Source: Candidatus Poseidoniia archaeon (GTDB lineage Archaea > Thermoplasmatota > Poseidoniia > MGIII > CG-Epi1). From it: 59,093 nucleotides of DNA. Positions 33,883 through 43,641 of the stretch are shown here, in pieces. The notes beneath the pieces are model-generated. The model had not been told where the DNA came from, did no database searches, and was given only the letters and a program-made list of their open reading frames with translations. The DNA is taken from the NCBI GenBank assembly GCA_030748895.1, contig JASMLC010000009.1, positions 1 to 59,093 on the forward strand. The letters run 5' to 3'. How positions within the stretch are numbered: the stretch's first letter is position 1; every line of letters starts with the position of its first letter. A program made the translations under genes and the position numbers.

Positions 33883-33930
33883 ATGTCCGAAGCTGAACCA
33901 TCCCCCGCGGCGGGCGCACCGCTTCAATAG
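33883..33930 (+). CDS. Possible 15-codon leaderless minigene
   Basis: ATG at 33883 lies about 27 bp after a GCTAAACTA element (centred near 33856) and encodes SEAEPSPAAGAPLQ before a TAG. It ends 18 bp before the membrane-protein GTG at 33949. It could be a leader peptide, but chance is a real alternative. The remainder of the 127-bp gap holds nothing else recognised. Confidence 0.2.
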   Translation: MSEAEPSPAAGAPLQ

Positions 33931-33948
33931 CCCCCGCATTGCGCCAGC

Positions 33949-34650
33949 GTGGACGACCTGCAGCTGCTGTCACTGACAGTGCTCTTCGCCGGGCTGGTGA
34001 CGCTGGCGCTGCCGCTGCTGGCGCGACTAGTCGAGTTTGCCACTGAGCGGCAGTCGGGTGACTGGCTGCTGCTGGGGCTGCTGCTGCTCTTTGGTGCGGC
34101 GCTGGTGGCGGCGCTCTGGGCGGTCTGGGCTGCTTCAACGCAGAGCTGGCTGCTCTGGCCGGTGGGGGGCTTCACGCTGCTCTTCCGGCTCGCGTCACCC
34201 CCCATCCTGCTGCGCGCGCTCTCGCAGCGCCTTGGCCCGCCCGCGGATGGTGTGGCCAGCACGGCGATGCTCGAGCAGTCGGTGACTGGCCTGGCGGTGG
34301 TGCTCGGCAGCTTTGCGCTGCTGGCGCCGTGGCTCGAGCCGGCGCACGGGACTGCGATGGCGGCGGCCGAGACCGGCCTCGCGACCGCCGTGGCAGTCTT
34401 CTCGTTCAGCCAGTTCTACCTGCTGCTCTTCATGGAGCGCATGCGCGAAGGGCAGGCGCACTTTGCGTGGGTCGCAGGGCTACTGCTCGGCGTCGGGTTC
34501 ATGGTGCTGACGCCCGCCTACCTGCCGGGCTTCCAGGCGGCGTTCCGTACCACCTCGGCGCTGGGCTGGTTTGGTGCGGCGGCGCTGTTCCACTACGGCC
34601 GGCAGCCGGACCCGCCGCCGCTATTGCGGAAGCTGCGGTGGAACGGTTAA
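33949..34650 (+). CDS. Polytopic membrane protein, unknown
   Basis: A 233-residue protein with about six or seven hydrophobic helices, mostly Leu/Ala/Trp. Short polar loops include RLVEFATERQSGDW, SQRLGPPADGVAS and MERMREGQAHF. The start is GTG with a TTCAATAG element about 23 bp upstream. It resembles no transporter family I can name. The next gene follows by 24 bp. Confidence 0.75.
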   Translation: MDDLQLLSLTVLFAGLVTLALPLLARLVEFATERQSGDWLLLGLLLLFGAALVAALWAVWAASTQSWLLWPVGGFTLLFRLASPPILLRALSQRLGPPADGVASTAMLEQSVTGLAVVLGSFALLAPWLEPAHGTAMAAAETGLATAVAVFSFSQFYLLLFMERMREGQAHFAWVAGLLLGVGFMVLTPAYLPGFQAAFRTTSALGWFGAAALFHYGRQPDPPPLLRKLRWNG

Positions 34651-34674
34651 ATCCCCTTCGTGAATGCGCTGCGC

Positions 34675-35139
34675 ATGTCCAGTGAAACGTTGCAAACTCT
34701 CGGCATAATCCTGCTGCTGAACGCGGTCGCGTGGGGCGGCTACGTCGCGCTGCAGGACGAGCCCGACATGGTCTACCGCTACCGCGAAACCCCCGCAGCG
34801 AGCGCCAACGTCACCGTCTCGCTCGACTTCGGCGACGCCGGAGCCAATGCGACGACCTTCGCCAACGCGACCACGGTAAGCTTCGCCGGCATCGTCGTCA
34901 CCAACGACACTTCGGCCTACGCGGCGACCATCGCGGCCGCACGCGCCAACGGCTTCGCGGTCGGCGTGACCATGTATTCATTCGGGCCTTACGTCCACAC
35001 CCTCGACGGTGTCGCGGGCGACAGCGGCCACTACTGGGAGCTCAACCACAACGGCGCGTACTCGATGGTCGGCGCCGGCGACCTGCAGTTGCACGACGGC
35101 GACACTATCGCGTGGAAATACGTCGTCGCCGACTGGTAG
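34675..35139 (+). CDS. Membrane-anchored DUF4430 protein
   Basis: A 154-residue protein. One N-terminal anchor helix (about residues 5-24) is followed by an extracytoplasmic domain. The DUF4430 pattern is plain: NVTVSLDFGDAGANATT, a middle segment VGVTMYSFGPYVHTLDG, and the closing GHYWELNHNGAYSMVGAGD with DGDTIAWKYV. The domain is related to the C-terminal part of transcobalamin, but most members have no shown cobalamin binding. The ATG at 34675 is 26 bp after a GTTAAATC element, and a GTG at 34660 is less likely. Convergent with the acetoacetyl-CoA synthetase gene. Confidence 0.8.
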   Translation: MSSETLQTLGIILLLNAVAWGGYVALQDEPDMVYRYRETPAASANVTVSLDFGDAGANATTFANATTVSFAGIVVTNDTSAYAATIAAARANGFAVGVTMYSFGPYVHTLDGVAGDSGHYWELNHNGAYSMVGAGDLQLHDGDTIAWKYVVADW

Positions 35140-35140
35140 T

Positions 35141-37066
<1,926 letters not shown>

Positions 37067-37094
37067 GGCGTGGCAGCGCCCGCGACTGAAAAAG

Positions 37095-38165
37095 CTACAG
37101 CATCCCGGCTTTCTGGATAATCATTAGCTGTTCGGTCGAGAGTTTTTCGCCGGCGAGGAACTTGCCGAACAGCTCCTCGGCGTTCGCGACGCTCTCGATG
37201 GCGCTGGCGCCAGTGCCGCCCTTACGCCGCTCGGCGACCACCTTGTCGATGGCGGAGAGCTGCCGCAGCTGCTCGATATAATCTGCGTGGACTTCGTCCG
37301 CCTGCTCCTTGGAATTGACGAAAGCGCGTTGCGCGGCGTCCGCCTTGCGGCGTGCGATGCGGTTCGCCTTGAGCGCCTCGCGCATCAGATCGTGCGCATT
37401 CTGCGCATCATCGCGGACGCGCTTCATCTCGTGCGTGAGGTCCTTGCGCTTCTTCTCGGCAGCGCGGAACAGGTCGCGCGCTGTAGCGACCTCTTCGTCG
37501 CCATCCATCATCTGGTCCTGCTCGGTAATCTGAGATTGCAGCGCGCCGATTTTCTCGACGAGCTCGCGCTCTTTCTTGATGCTCATCGAGCTGGTCATCT
37601 GCTTGATTTCCAGCTCCTGGATTTGCCGCCGTAGCTTCGGGACGGGTGGCAAGTGGGTGCCGGAGAAACGGGCGCGCTTCAGCGACAGGAACTGCTCGCG
37701 CAGCTGGTCAACCTCGTCGAGCACTTCACGCCGTTCGTCGCGCACCTGGCTCACGTCGAAGTTGAGGCCGTTGCGCAGGGTGCGCTGGTACTGCACCTGC
37801 TCCATCTGCACCTTCGCCTCATTGTTCAGCCCGTTGCGTTCTGAGGCGTGCGACTGCGATTCGAGATTCATCTCGTCGCGCTTGATGCGCAGCACTTCGG
37901 CAGCCTCGTTGATTTCCTTGCGGTGCGCCTTGAGCTCCTTCTGCGAGAGCTCGGAATAGTTAATTGCGGCTTCCGCGGTTTCCCCACCGCTGGTACCGGC
38001 TTCTTCCAGCCGCGCCAGCAGCTCAGCCTTGGTGCCGGAGACCGGGAGTTCCTGCTCGCGCAGTTTCTCCTTCAGGTCGGCGACCTTCAGGCCAGCGTAT
38101 TCGCTGGGTGCAGGCGCGTTGCCTGCCGGGGCGTCGGGGGCGGGTTCCTCGGTTTCGGTCTCCAT
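37095..38165 (-). CDS. SAP-domain coiled-coil protein (COG1340-like)
   Basis: A 356-residue protein. A SAP DNA/RNA-binding motif sits at about residues 24-56 (YAGLKVADLKEKLREQELPV, SGTKAELLARLEEA). A long charged coiled coil occupies about residues 70-320, resembling the archaeal coiled-coil family COG1340 (RKEINEAAEVLRIKRDEMN). The C-terminus is a short helical LFGKFLAGEKLSTEQLMIIQKAG. SAP fused to this coiled coil suggests a nucleic-acid tether or ribosome-associated role. It lies 33 bp downstream of the P1 stalk-protein gene on the same strand. Confidence 0.8.
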   Translation of the reverse strand: METETEEPAPDAPAGNAPAPSEYAGLKVADLKEKLREQELPVSGTKAELLARLEEAGTSGGETAEAAINYSELSQKELKAHRKEINEAAEVLRIKRDEMNLESQSHASERNGLNNEAKVQMEQVQYQRTLRNGLNFDVSQVRDERREVLDEVDQLREQFLSLKRARFSGTHLPPVPKLRRQIQELEIKQMTSSMSIKKERELVEKIGALQSQITEQDQMMDGDEEVATARDLFRAAEKKRKDLTHEMKRVRDDAQNAHDLMREALKANRIARRKADAAQRAFVNSKEQADEVHADYIEQLRQLSAIDKVVAERRKGGTGASAIESVANAEELFGKFLAGEKLSTEQLMIIQKAGML

Positions 38166-38198
38166 CGCTTCTCCCGGGGCAGGGCCCCGCTGGCGGGC

Positions 38199-38519
38199 CT
38201 AACCGAAGAGGGCACCGAGTCCTTCGACTGCTTCCTCTTCACTGACTTCTTCTTCCTCGGCTTCTGCTTCCTCTGCGGGGGCTTCCTTGCCGCCATCGTT
38301 GTCACCAGACGCGGCCGGAGCCGCTGCGGCTGCCGGAGCAGCTACTGCGGCGGTCGCCATGGCTTCCTCGATGTCCACGCCGTCAAGCGCGGCCACGAGG
38401 GCCTCGGCCCGTGCCTTGTCGGTCTTCAGGCCTGCGGCCTTGAGGACCTTGGTGACGCTCTTGGCGTCAATCTCGGCGCCCGCCGAGTTGAGCAGCATTG
38501 CCGAATAGATGTATTCCAT
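38199..38519 (-). CDS. rpl12: 50S ribosomal stalk protein P1 (archaeal L12)
   Basis: A 106-residue acidic protein of the GTPase-activating stalk. N-terminal dimerisation helices ([27 protein letters not shown]) are followed by an Ala/Gly hinge and a charged tail ending GLGALFG, nearly identical to the tail of P0, which lets both contact translational GTPases. It carries a clear Shine-Dalgarno, unlike most genes here, as expected inside an operon. Confidence 0.95.
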   Translation of the reverse strand: MEYIYSAMLLNSAGAEIDAKSVTKVLKAAGLKTDKARAEALVAALDGVDIEEAMATAAVAAPAAAAAPAASGDNDGGKEAPAEEAEAEEEEVSEEEAVEGLGALFG

Positions 38520-38528
38520 TTTTTGTTT

Positions 38529-38533
38529 CCTCC
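38529..38533 (-). promoter_or_regulatory. Shine-Dalgarno of P1
   Basis: GGAGG (within TAGGAGGAAAC on the minus strand) about 9 nt before the P1 ATG and overlapping the P0 stop codon. It fixes the P1 start. Confidence 0.8.
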
Positions 38534-39549
38534 TATCCGAATAGTGCTCCTAATCCTGATACGGCGTCTTCCTCGGACGCCTCGTCTTCTTCTTCCTCGT
38601 CGTCTTCCGACTCCGTTGCGGCTTCCGCCGACGCGGGTGGCGCTGCGGCGGCCGGCGCCGCAGCGCCCTGCAGCGCCTTCAGCTCATCGTCGGCACCGTC
38701 GCCGGCGTGGCCCGCGACGCCCAGCATTTGCAGGTGGGCTTCGGCGAGCAGTGCGGCGATGGTTGCTTCCGACGGCCACGCCGCGGCGTGCGCCACGGCG
38801 AGTGCGTCGCGGCGCGCCTTCGAGAGCAGCGGCACCGTCGTGGTGTCGCTGAACCAGCGCGCGTGCATCGCGAGGTTGAACGCTCCGGCGGTAGCTGATT
38901 GCAGTTGGCCGCGGAACTCGTCATAGTCAATATCCAGTACTTCGGGCGGGTAAAAGTTCTCGCCGTCATAGGCGCCGAGCAGCTCCATCCCCATCGTAAT
39001 CGGGAAGATTTCCAGCTTCGCAAGAGCTCCAGCCACCTGCGCCGAGATAGTATCGCCCTCCGCGACGGCAACGTGCCGCTTGCGAATCACGATTTTCCCC
39101 TTCTCGATGGCGGCCGGGAAGCCCGCCTGCTGGAATTCGCCCACGATGGGACCTGCCGGGAACGGCGTTGGCCCTTTCTCGATGACGATATCTGCGCTGG
39201 CGGTCTCGCCGCCCTTCGCGGGCGCTTGTGTCTGCGCCTCGCTGAGCATGCGGAAAATCGTGAACGGGCTCCCCTCGCCGGTCAGCAGCGACAGCTGCTC
39301 CTTGCGGAACGCGTTGGCCAGCTTCTCCAGCCCGGGGCGCTTCGCGGCGACGGAATCGATGGCGCGGCGCAGCAGCCGGTTGCGGCTCATGCGCACGCGC
39401 ACACCGCGCTCGCGCAGTGACTTGCGCATCTCCATCATCTGCCGCGCGGGGATGCCGCTGACGTCGACCAGCGCCACGACCGGCGCCGCGAGGTACTCCT
39501 CGAGCTGCGCAACCTCGTCGTGCTTCCACTGCGTGGCGACCGCCTGCAT
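38533..39549 (-). CDS. rpl10: 50S ribosomal stalk protein P0 (L10)
   Basis: A 338-residue protein that anchors the L12/P1 dimers to 23S rRNA. The rRNA-binding part has [20 protein letters not shown] and [12 protein letters not shown]. Later segments hold [21 protein letters not shown] and [18 protein letters not shown]. The C-terminal helical spine and acidic tail end GLGALFG. The ATG at 39549 overlaps the L1 stop (ATGA), and a longer frame upstream is inside L1. It is the second gene of L1-P0-P1. Confidence 0.95.
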   Translation of the reverse strand: MQAVATQWKHDEVAQLEEYLAAPVVALVDVSGIPARQMMEMRKSLRERGVRVRMSRNRLLRRAIDSVAAKRPGLEKLANAFRKEQLSLLTGEGSPFTIFRMLSEAQTQAPAKGGETASADIVIEKGPTPFPAGPIVGEFQQAGFPAAIEKGKIVIRKRHVAVAEGDTISAQVAGALAKLEIFPITMGMELLGAYDGENFYPPEVLDIDYDEFRGQLQSATAGAFNLAMHARWFSDTTTVPLLSKARRDALAVAHAAAWPSEATIAALLAEAHLQMLGVAGHAGDGADDELKALQGAAAPAAAAPPASAEAATESEDDEEEEDEASEEDAVSGLGALFG

Positions 39550-40169
39550 CAGACCCTCACCGCCTTGCCCATGGTGGTCTTGACCCACACCGACGCAATA
39601 TTCTGGTCGCCGCGGTCGAGGTGCGACTCGACCCGCTTCAGGACCGTCTCGAGGTTCTCGGCCAGCTTTTCCTGCTCCATCGCCACGTTGCCAATCGAGA
39701 CGTGGAAGGTGGGGCGGTCACGCGACCGCAGCACCACCAGGTTATGCAGTCCGTCGATGACGCGCGCGATGTCGGCGGTCGGCGGCACCGGCCGCGGCAT
39801 CTTGCCGCGCGGCCCCAGCACGACCCCCAGCGACTTGCCGATGTCGGCCATCATACTGATTTCGGCGACGAAGTAGTCGATGCCGTCGACGACCTTGCGC
39901 GCGCGGCGCTTGTTGTCGGCGAGGTCGCCCAGCTCTTCGGGGGTAATCATCAGGTCGGCGTGCGCCTTCGCCTTCTCGGCCAGCTCCTTGCGCGCGAAGA
40001 CGCCGACTTTCGCCGGACGCCCGCGGCCGTGCGGCAGCGCCAGCTCGTCGTTGATACGCTTCTGCGGGTTCTGCAGGTCGACATCGCGCAGGTTAATCGC
40101 TACGTCCACCGTCTCGGTGAACTTGCGCTCCTTGCGCGTCTCGAGCGCGTCTGCGATAGCCTGCTTCAT
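39549..40169 (-). CDS. rpl1: 50S ribosomal protein L1
   Basis: A 206-residue protein of the L1 stalk. Family blocks: FTETVDVAINLRDVDLQNPQ, LPHGRGRPAKVGVFA, FVAEISMMADIGKSLGVVLGPRGKMPRPV, and the C-terminal IGNVAMEQEKLAENL helix with ASVWVKTTMGKAVRV. It leads the L1-P0-P1 operon, and L11, often adjacent in archaea, is not next to it here. A TATA box and a structured leader upstream suggest feedback control by L1 binding its own mRNA. Confidence 0.96.
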   Translation of the reverse strand: MKQAIADALETRKERKFTETVDVAINLRDVDLQNPQKRINDELALPHGRGRPAKVGVFARKELAEKAKAHADLMITPEELGDLADNKRRARKVVDGIDYFVAEISMMADIGKSLGVVLGPRGKMPRPVPPTADIARVIDGLHNLVVLRSRDRPTFHVSIGNVAMEQEKLAENLETVLKRVESHLDRGDQNIASVWVKTTMGKAVRV

Positions 40170-40192
40170 GTCGCCTGCGATGGTTTCACCCC

Positions 40193-40222
40193 CGTAGTGT
40201 GCGGGGCAGCGCCCCTCCTACG
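40193..40222 (-). promoter_or_regulatory. Candidate L1-binding hairpin in the rpl1 leader
   Basis: On the minus strand CGTAG and CTACG form an outer stem, and GGGGC and GCCCC an inner stem with loop GCT. The stems are joined by an asymmetric internal loop (GA opposite GCACA). Two helices around an asymmetric loop is the general design of L1 targets in rRNA and mRNA. It lies 24-53 nt before the ATG, within the leader predicted from the TATA box. Confidence 0.5.
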
Positions 40223-40244
40223 GACTTCGCGCCGCACCCGGGGA

Positions 40245-40255
40245 CGTATTTAAGG
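40245..40255 (-). promoter_or_regulatory. TATA box of the L1-P0-P1 operon
   Basis: CCTTAAATACG on the minus strand, directly after the pheS stop. It predicts a transcript start near 40224 and a leader of about 55 nt, unusually long for this genome. Confidence 0.65.
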
Positions 40256-40257
40256 AT

Positions 40258-41730
40258 TCAGCGCGCAGTCTTCAGCCACTCCAGGTCGGACTGGTAGAGC
40301 ATGCGGATATCATCGAGGCCGAGCCGCAGCATCGCCAGCCGCTCGAGCCCCAGCCCCCACGCCAGCACCGGCGTATCGATGCCGAAGGGCGCGGTGACCT
40401 CGGGGCGGAAGATGCCGGAGCCGCCCAGCTCGAGCCAGCGGTCGCCGAATTTTACTTCGATTTCCATCGACGGCTCGGTGTAGGGGAAGTAGGCGGGGCG
40501 CACGCGGACGTCGGGGAAGCCCATGCGGCGGTAGAATTCTTTCAGCACGCCAATCAGCATCCCGAAGCTCGCCTCCTCCTCCATGATGATGCCCTCGACC
40601 TGCGTGAATTCCGGCAGGTGCGTCGCGTCGACCGCCTCGCGCCGGAAGACGCGCCCCACGGCGAAGACCCGCACCGGCGGGTCGGGGTGCTCCGACAGGT
40701 AGCGGATGGTGCTGACCGTTGTGTGCGTCCGCAGTAGCGCCTGCTGGGCGACCTCGCGCGACCAGTCGTAGCGCCAGCCGGTCGAGCCGGTGTCGCCGCC
40801 AGTCTCGTGGACCGCCTTGACCGCCGCGACCGCCTCTTCGTCATCGAGCAGGAATGACTTCGGGTCGTCCAGATACAGAGTGTCCTGCAGCTCGCGCGCC
40901 GGGTGGTCCTGCGGGATAAAGAGCGCGTCCATGTTCCAGAACGCCGACTCGACATAGTCGCCCTCGATTTCAGTAAAGCCCATCTGCAGGAAGATGCCGC
41001 GAATCTCCTCGGTGAAGCGCGTCAGCGGGTGCAGCGTCGCCTGCTGCGCCGACTCGGTCTGCGTCTCGAGGCCGTAGCGCTGGAAGCGCCCCTCGCGCCA
41101 GCCGCCTGACTGCAGCATCTCGGGCGTCACCTCGCCCAGCAGCTCCTCGCCGCTCAACTCGTCGAGCGCCATGCGCCCCGCCTCGGTGATGCGCAGCGTC
41201 CGCGCAACCTGCTGGCTGCGCTCGAGAATCTGTCTCCCCTGCAGCAGCTTCAGTCCCTGCGGGTCGAGGCTGTCGACCGGCTGCGCGCCGTCTGCCAGCT
41301 GCTGCAGCAGCGGCTCGTCCGCCCCTTCCGGTGCGTCGTCCCGTGCGGGGGTCAGCATCACGCCGTCGTCGCTCTTCTCGAGCCACGCCCACTGCTTGCG
41401 CTTGAGCCACCCAATCACGATGCGCGCCTCGTCGGCGGTGAGCGGGCCGTCGGCGAGCTTGCTGGCGGTCGCGGCGCCGTGCTCGTTGAGCCACTCAATC
41501 GCGCGCCGTTCGGGCAAGCCCTCAGCCGCGTAGCGCCGTCCTTCCTCGTTCAGCCCGACCAGCTCGGTCGCCACTTCCTCGATTTCGGCCAGCTCCTTGG
41601 TGCGCAGCCATGAGGCGGCCGAGACCGCTTCCTGCTCGCCGAGGCCGGCCGCCTCGGCCGCCGCCGCTGGCGACAGCTCGCCAGCGGCGAGCGCCCGGAG
41701 CACTTTCTGTTCGTTGGAGGAGAGGTCCAC
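40258..41730 (-). CDS. pheS: Phenylalanyl-tRNA synthetase alpha subunit
   Basis: A 490-residue archaeal-type alpha subunit. The N-terminal ~200 residues hold winged-helix DNA/tRNA-binding repeats. The class II core has HPLTRFTEEIRGIFLQMGF (motif 1 region), STIRYLSEHPDPPVRVFAVGRVFRREAVDATHLPEF (motif 2) and GLGLERLAMLRLG (motif 3). The start is GTG, with a TATA box (CTATAAAC, about 41754) 26 bp upstream. pheT is not adjacent. Confidence 0.95.
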   Translation of the reverse strand: MDLSSNEQKVLRALAAGELSPAAAAEAAGLGEQEAVSAASWLRTKELAEIEEVATELVGLNEEGRRYAAEGLPERRAIEWLNEHGAATASKLADGPLTADEARIVIGWLKRKQWAWLEKSDDGVMLTPARDDAPEGADEPLLQQLADGAQPVDSLDPQGLKLLQGRQILERSQQVARTLRITEAGRMALDELSGEELLGEVTPEMLQSGGWREGRFQRYGLETQTESAQQATLHPLTRFTEEIRGIFLQMGFTEIEGDYVESAFWNMDALFIPQDHPARELQDTLYLDDPKSFLLDDEEAVAAVKAVHETGGDTGSTGWRYDWSREVAQQALLRTHTTVSTIRYLSEHPDPPVRVFAVGRVFRREAVDATHLPEFTQVEGIIMEEEASFGMLIGVLKEFYRRMGFPDVRVRPAYFPYTEPSMEIEVKFGDRWLELGGSGIFRPEVTAPFGIDTPVLAWGLGLERLAMLRLGLDDIRMLYQSDLEWLKTAR

Positions 41731-41755
41731 GATGCGCAGTTACCCCGGGTTTATA

Positions 41756-41786
41756 GATTTGCGACCGCCATCAGCGGTCGCAAATC
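41756..41786. terminator. 13-bp perfect inverted repeat between the kinase stop and pheS TATA box
   Basis: GATTTGCGACCGC and GCGGTCGCAAATC flank CATCA. It begins 7 bp after the kinase stop on the minus strand and its other end overlaps the pheS TATA box. It could end the kinase transcript or act as an operator for pheS. There is no T-run. Confidence 0.55.
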
Positions 41787-41792
41787 CCCCAG

Positions 41793-42563
41793 TCACAGCG
41801 TTGCCCAGAGCGGAGCCAGCTGCGCCAGCCGCTGCAGGATTTCGTCGCGCACGTCGGGAGGCTGCTTGCCGTCGGTGTCGACGATGAGGTCGTAGCCGGC
41901 CGGGTCGCGGTAGTCGAAACCGTAAAGCTCGAGGTAGCGCTGCCGGTCGTCCTCGTCGCGGCGCGTGTTGTCGCGCAGCTGCGCCGCCGCGTCGGTCGCC
42001 CCTTCGAGCTTCAGCGCCGCGACCGCCTCGGCCAGCGCCGCAAGCGACTCCGGCTCGCCCGGCGGCAGTGTGTCGCGCGCCAGCCGACCGGCGTCCTCGC
42101 CCAGCTCGCGCTTCAGGAACCGCACCGCCTGTTCGCGCCGTGAGCAGCGGAAGTAGAGCCGCGCCATGTTCTCCTTACCCAAAGAGGACATGAAGCCGCC
42201 GAGCCAGCCCGGCTGCCGCCCCTCGATGACCGCCATGCTTCCCTCGAGCCCTGCGCCGCCAATCCACTCGCAGGTGGCGTAGTCAATTTCGACATCAATC
42301 CCGCGCCCGGTCAGCAGCCGCCGCGCTTGCTCGGCGACCGAGATTCCGCGGCGGGCAGCCGCCTCGCGGAAGAGCCCGCCGACCGAGCGGCAGACGCCGC
42401 TGTAGTGGCCGGCCAGCATCCGCGCCTGCGTCGACTTTCCGGTCAGCTGGTCGCCGGCAATCAGGATGACCGGCAGCGGCGTGACGGTCGCCATCAGCCG
42501 CTCGACCGCGTCCGGCCCGACGTGGGTCGTGAAGGTGCGCTCGATGCCCTTGAGCGGGTCCAC
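41793..42563 (-). CDS. P-loop kinase-like protein (nucleotide kinase related)
   Basis: A 256-residue P-loop NTPase. Walker A is GDQLTGKST at 37-45. A cytidylate/adenylate-kinase-like layout follows: VGGLFREAAARRG, DYATCEWIGGAGLEGSMAVIEGRQPGWLG, and RLYFRCSRREQAVRFLKRELG, with a closing DLIVDTDGKQPPDVRDEIL. The actual phosphate acceptor is not clear, and cytidylate-kinase-like is the best guess. The start is GTG, with a TCTTAACC element 24 bp upstream. Confidence 0.75.
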   Translation of the reverse strand: MDPLKGIERTFTTHVGPDAVERLMATVTPLPVILIAGDQLTGKSTQARMLAGHYSGVCRSVGGLFREAAARRGISVAEQARRLLTGRGIDVEIDYATCEWIGGAGLEGSMAVIEGRQPGWLGGFMSSLGKENMARLYFRCSRREQAVRFLKRELGEDAGRLARDTLPPGEPESLAALAEAVAALKLEGATDAAAQLRDNTRRDEDDRQRYLELYGFDYRDPAGYDLIVDTDGKQPPDVRDEILQRLAQLAPLWATL

Positions 42564-42606
42564 GACGGCGCACCGCCAGCCGCCGGTTAAGACGGTTGCG
42601 CGTTCT

Positions 42607-43641
42607 TCAACAACTGAATTCCGGCTCCAGATGCCCTGTAATGGGGTCGCCGAAGTCCATCACGCGACCGGGGTAGTCCTCCTCGCAGACGAGCGCAATC
42701 AGGCTGTTCGGCGCCTCGTCGATGACCTGCCACCCCAGCTCGCCCGCCAGCTCCTGCGCAAACGCCCTGATTTCAGGCCACTCGAGCATGTTGTGCTGCC
42801 CGAGTCGCTTGCGCGCCGGGCCGAGATGCATGTATGATTTCACTTCGACCATCGTCCGCGCGCCGGTGCGGCGCGCGAGGGCCGCATAGCCGGGAACGTC
42901 GAAATCATTCCAGTCGCGGACGACGATCATCCGCAGCACCTTACGCGTCTCCAGCCCGTCGAGCAGGTCGAGCGTGCGGGTGACCCGCTCCCAGTAGTCG
43001 GGCAGCAGCGGGACGTCAATCTTCTTCCACGTCTTTGCGTCGGGCGCGTCGAGCGAAACGTAGAGCTGCGTCGGCAGTGCATCCTCGTCGCGCAGCCGTT
43101 CAATCATCTCCGGGTGCAGGCCGTTGGTGACGAGGAACGACGAGATGCTGCGCGCGCGCAGCTCGCGCAGCATCTCCGGTAGCTGTTCGTAGAGCGTCGG
43201 CTCGCCGGTCAGCGAAATCGCGAAGTGGCGCACCGTCAACGACTCCTCGAATTTGCGCCGGTCGATGTCAGGGTTGCCGCCGAAGCCGGAGAGCTTCTGC
43301 AGGTGCGCCTCAATCGACCCCTGCACGATATCGGCCGGCTCGTCGTGCGCCTGCTTCATCAAGTCCTGCTGGCCCGAGAACATCTCGTTGACCCGCCAGC
43401 AGTAGACGCACTTCTGGTCGCACGCGACCGCCGCGGGGGTCATCTGCGTGCACTGGTGCGAGCGGACGCCGTAGAACTTCTGCTTGTAGCAGCCTGCCGA
43501 GTCCTCCTGCATTCCCTTGCGGGTCCAGCCGCAGATTTCGACGGCTGAGTGGTTGCCGACTATCCCGTACGATGCCTTCTCGAGTGCGCGCTTGTACTCG
43601 TCGGTGAAGAGCAGGTTGCCACTGTCCGCCGCCGACTGCAT
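42607..43641 (-). CDS. taw1: tRNA 4-demethylwyosine synthase (radical SAM)
   Basis: A 344-residue enzyme condensing pyruvate with m1G37 of tRNA-Phe in wyosine synthesis. The radical SAM cluster ligands are C74, C78 and C81 (CDQKCVYCW). A second cluster is expected from C37, C51 and C64, with spacings x13 and x12 as in archaeal TYW1. Further signatures: LTGEPTLYEQLPEML, SFLVTNGLHPEMI, VSLDAPDAKTWKKI. The ATG overlaps the stop of the upstream membrane-protein gene (ATGA). Confidence 0.95.
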   Translation of the reverse strand: MQSAADSGNLLFTDEYKRALEKASYGIVGNHSAVEICGWTRKGMQEDSAGCYKQKFYGVRSHQCTQMTPAAVACDQKCVYCWRVNEMFSGQQDLMKQAHDEPADIVQGSIEAHLQKLSGFGGNPDIDRRKFEESLTVRHFAISLTGEPTLYEQLPEMLRELRARSISSFLVTNGLHPEMIERLRDEDALPTQLYVSLDAPDAKTWKKIDVPLLPDYWERVTRTLDLLDGLETRKVLRMIVVRDWNDFDVPGYAALARRTGARTMVEVKSYMHLGPARKRLGQHNMLEWPEIRAFAQELAGELGWQVIDEAPNSLIALVCEEDYPGRVMDFGDPITGHLEPEFSC

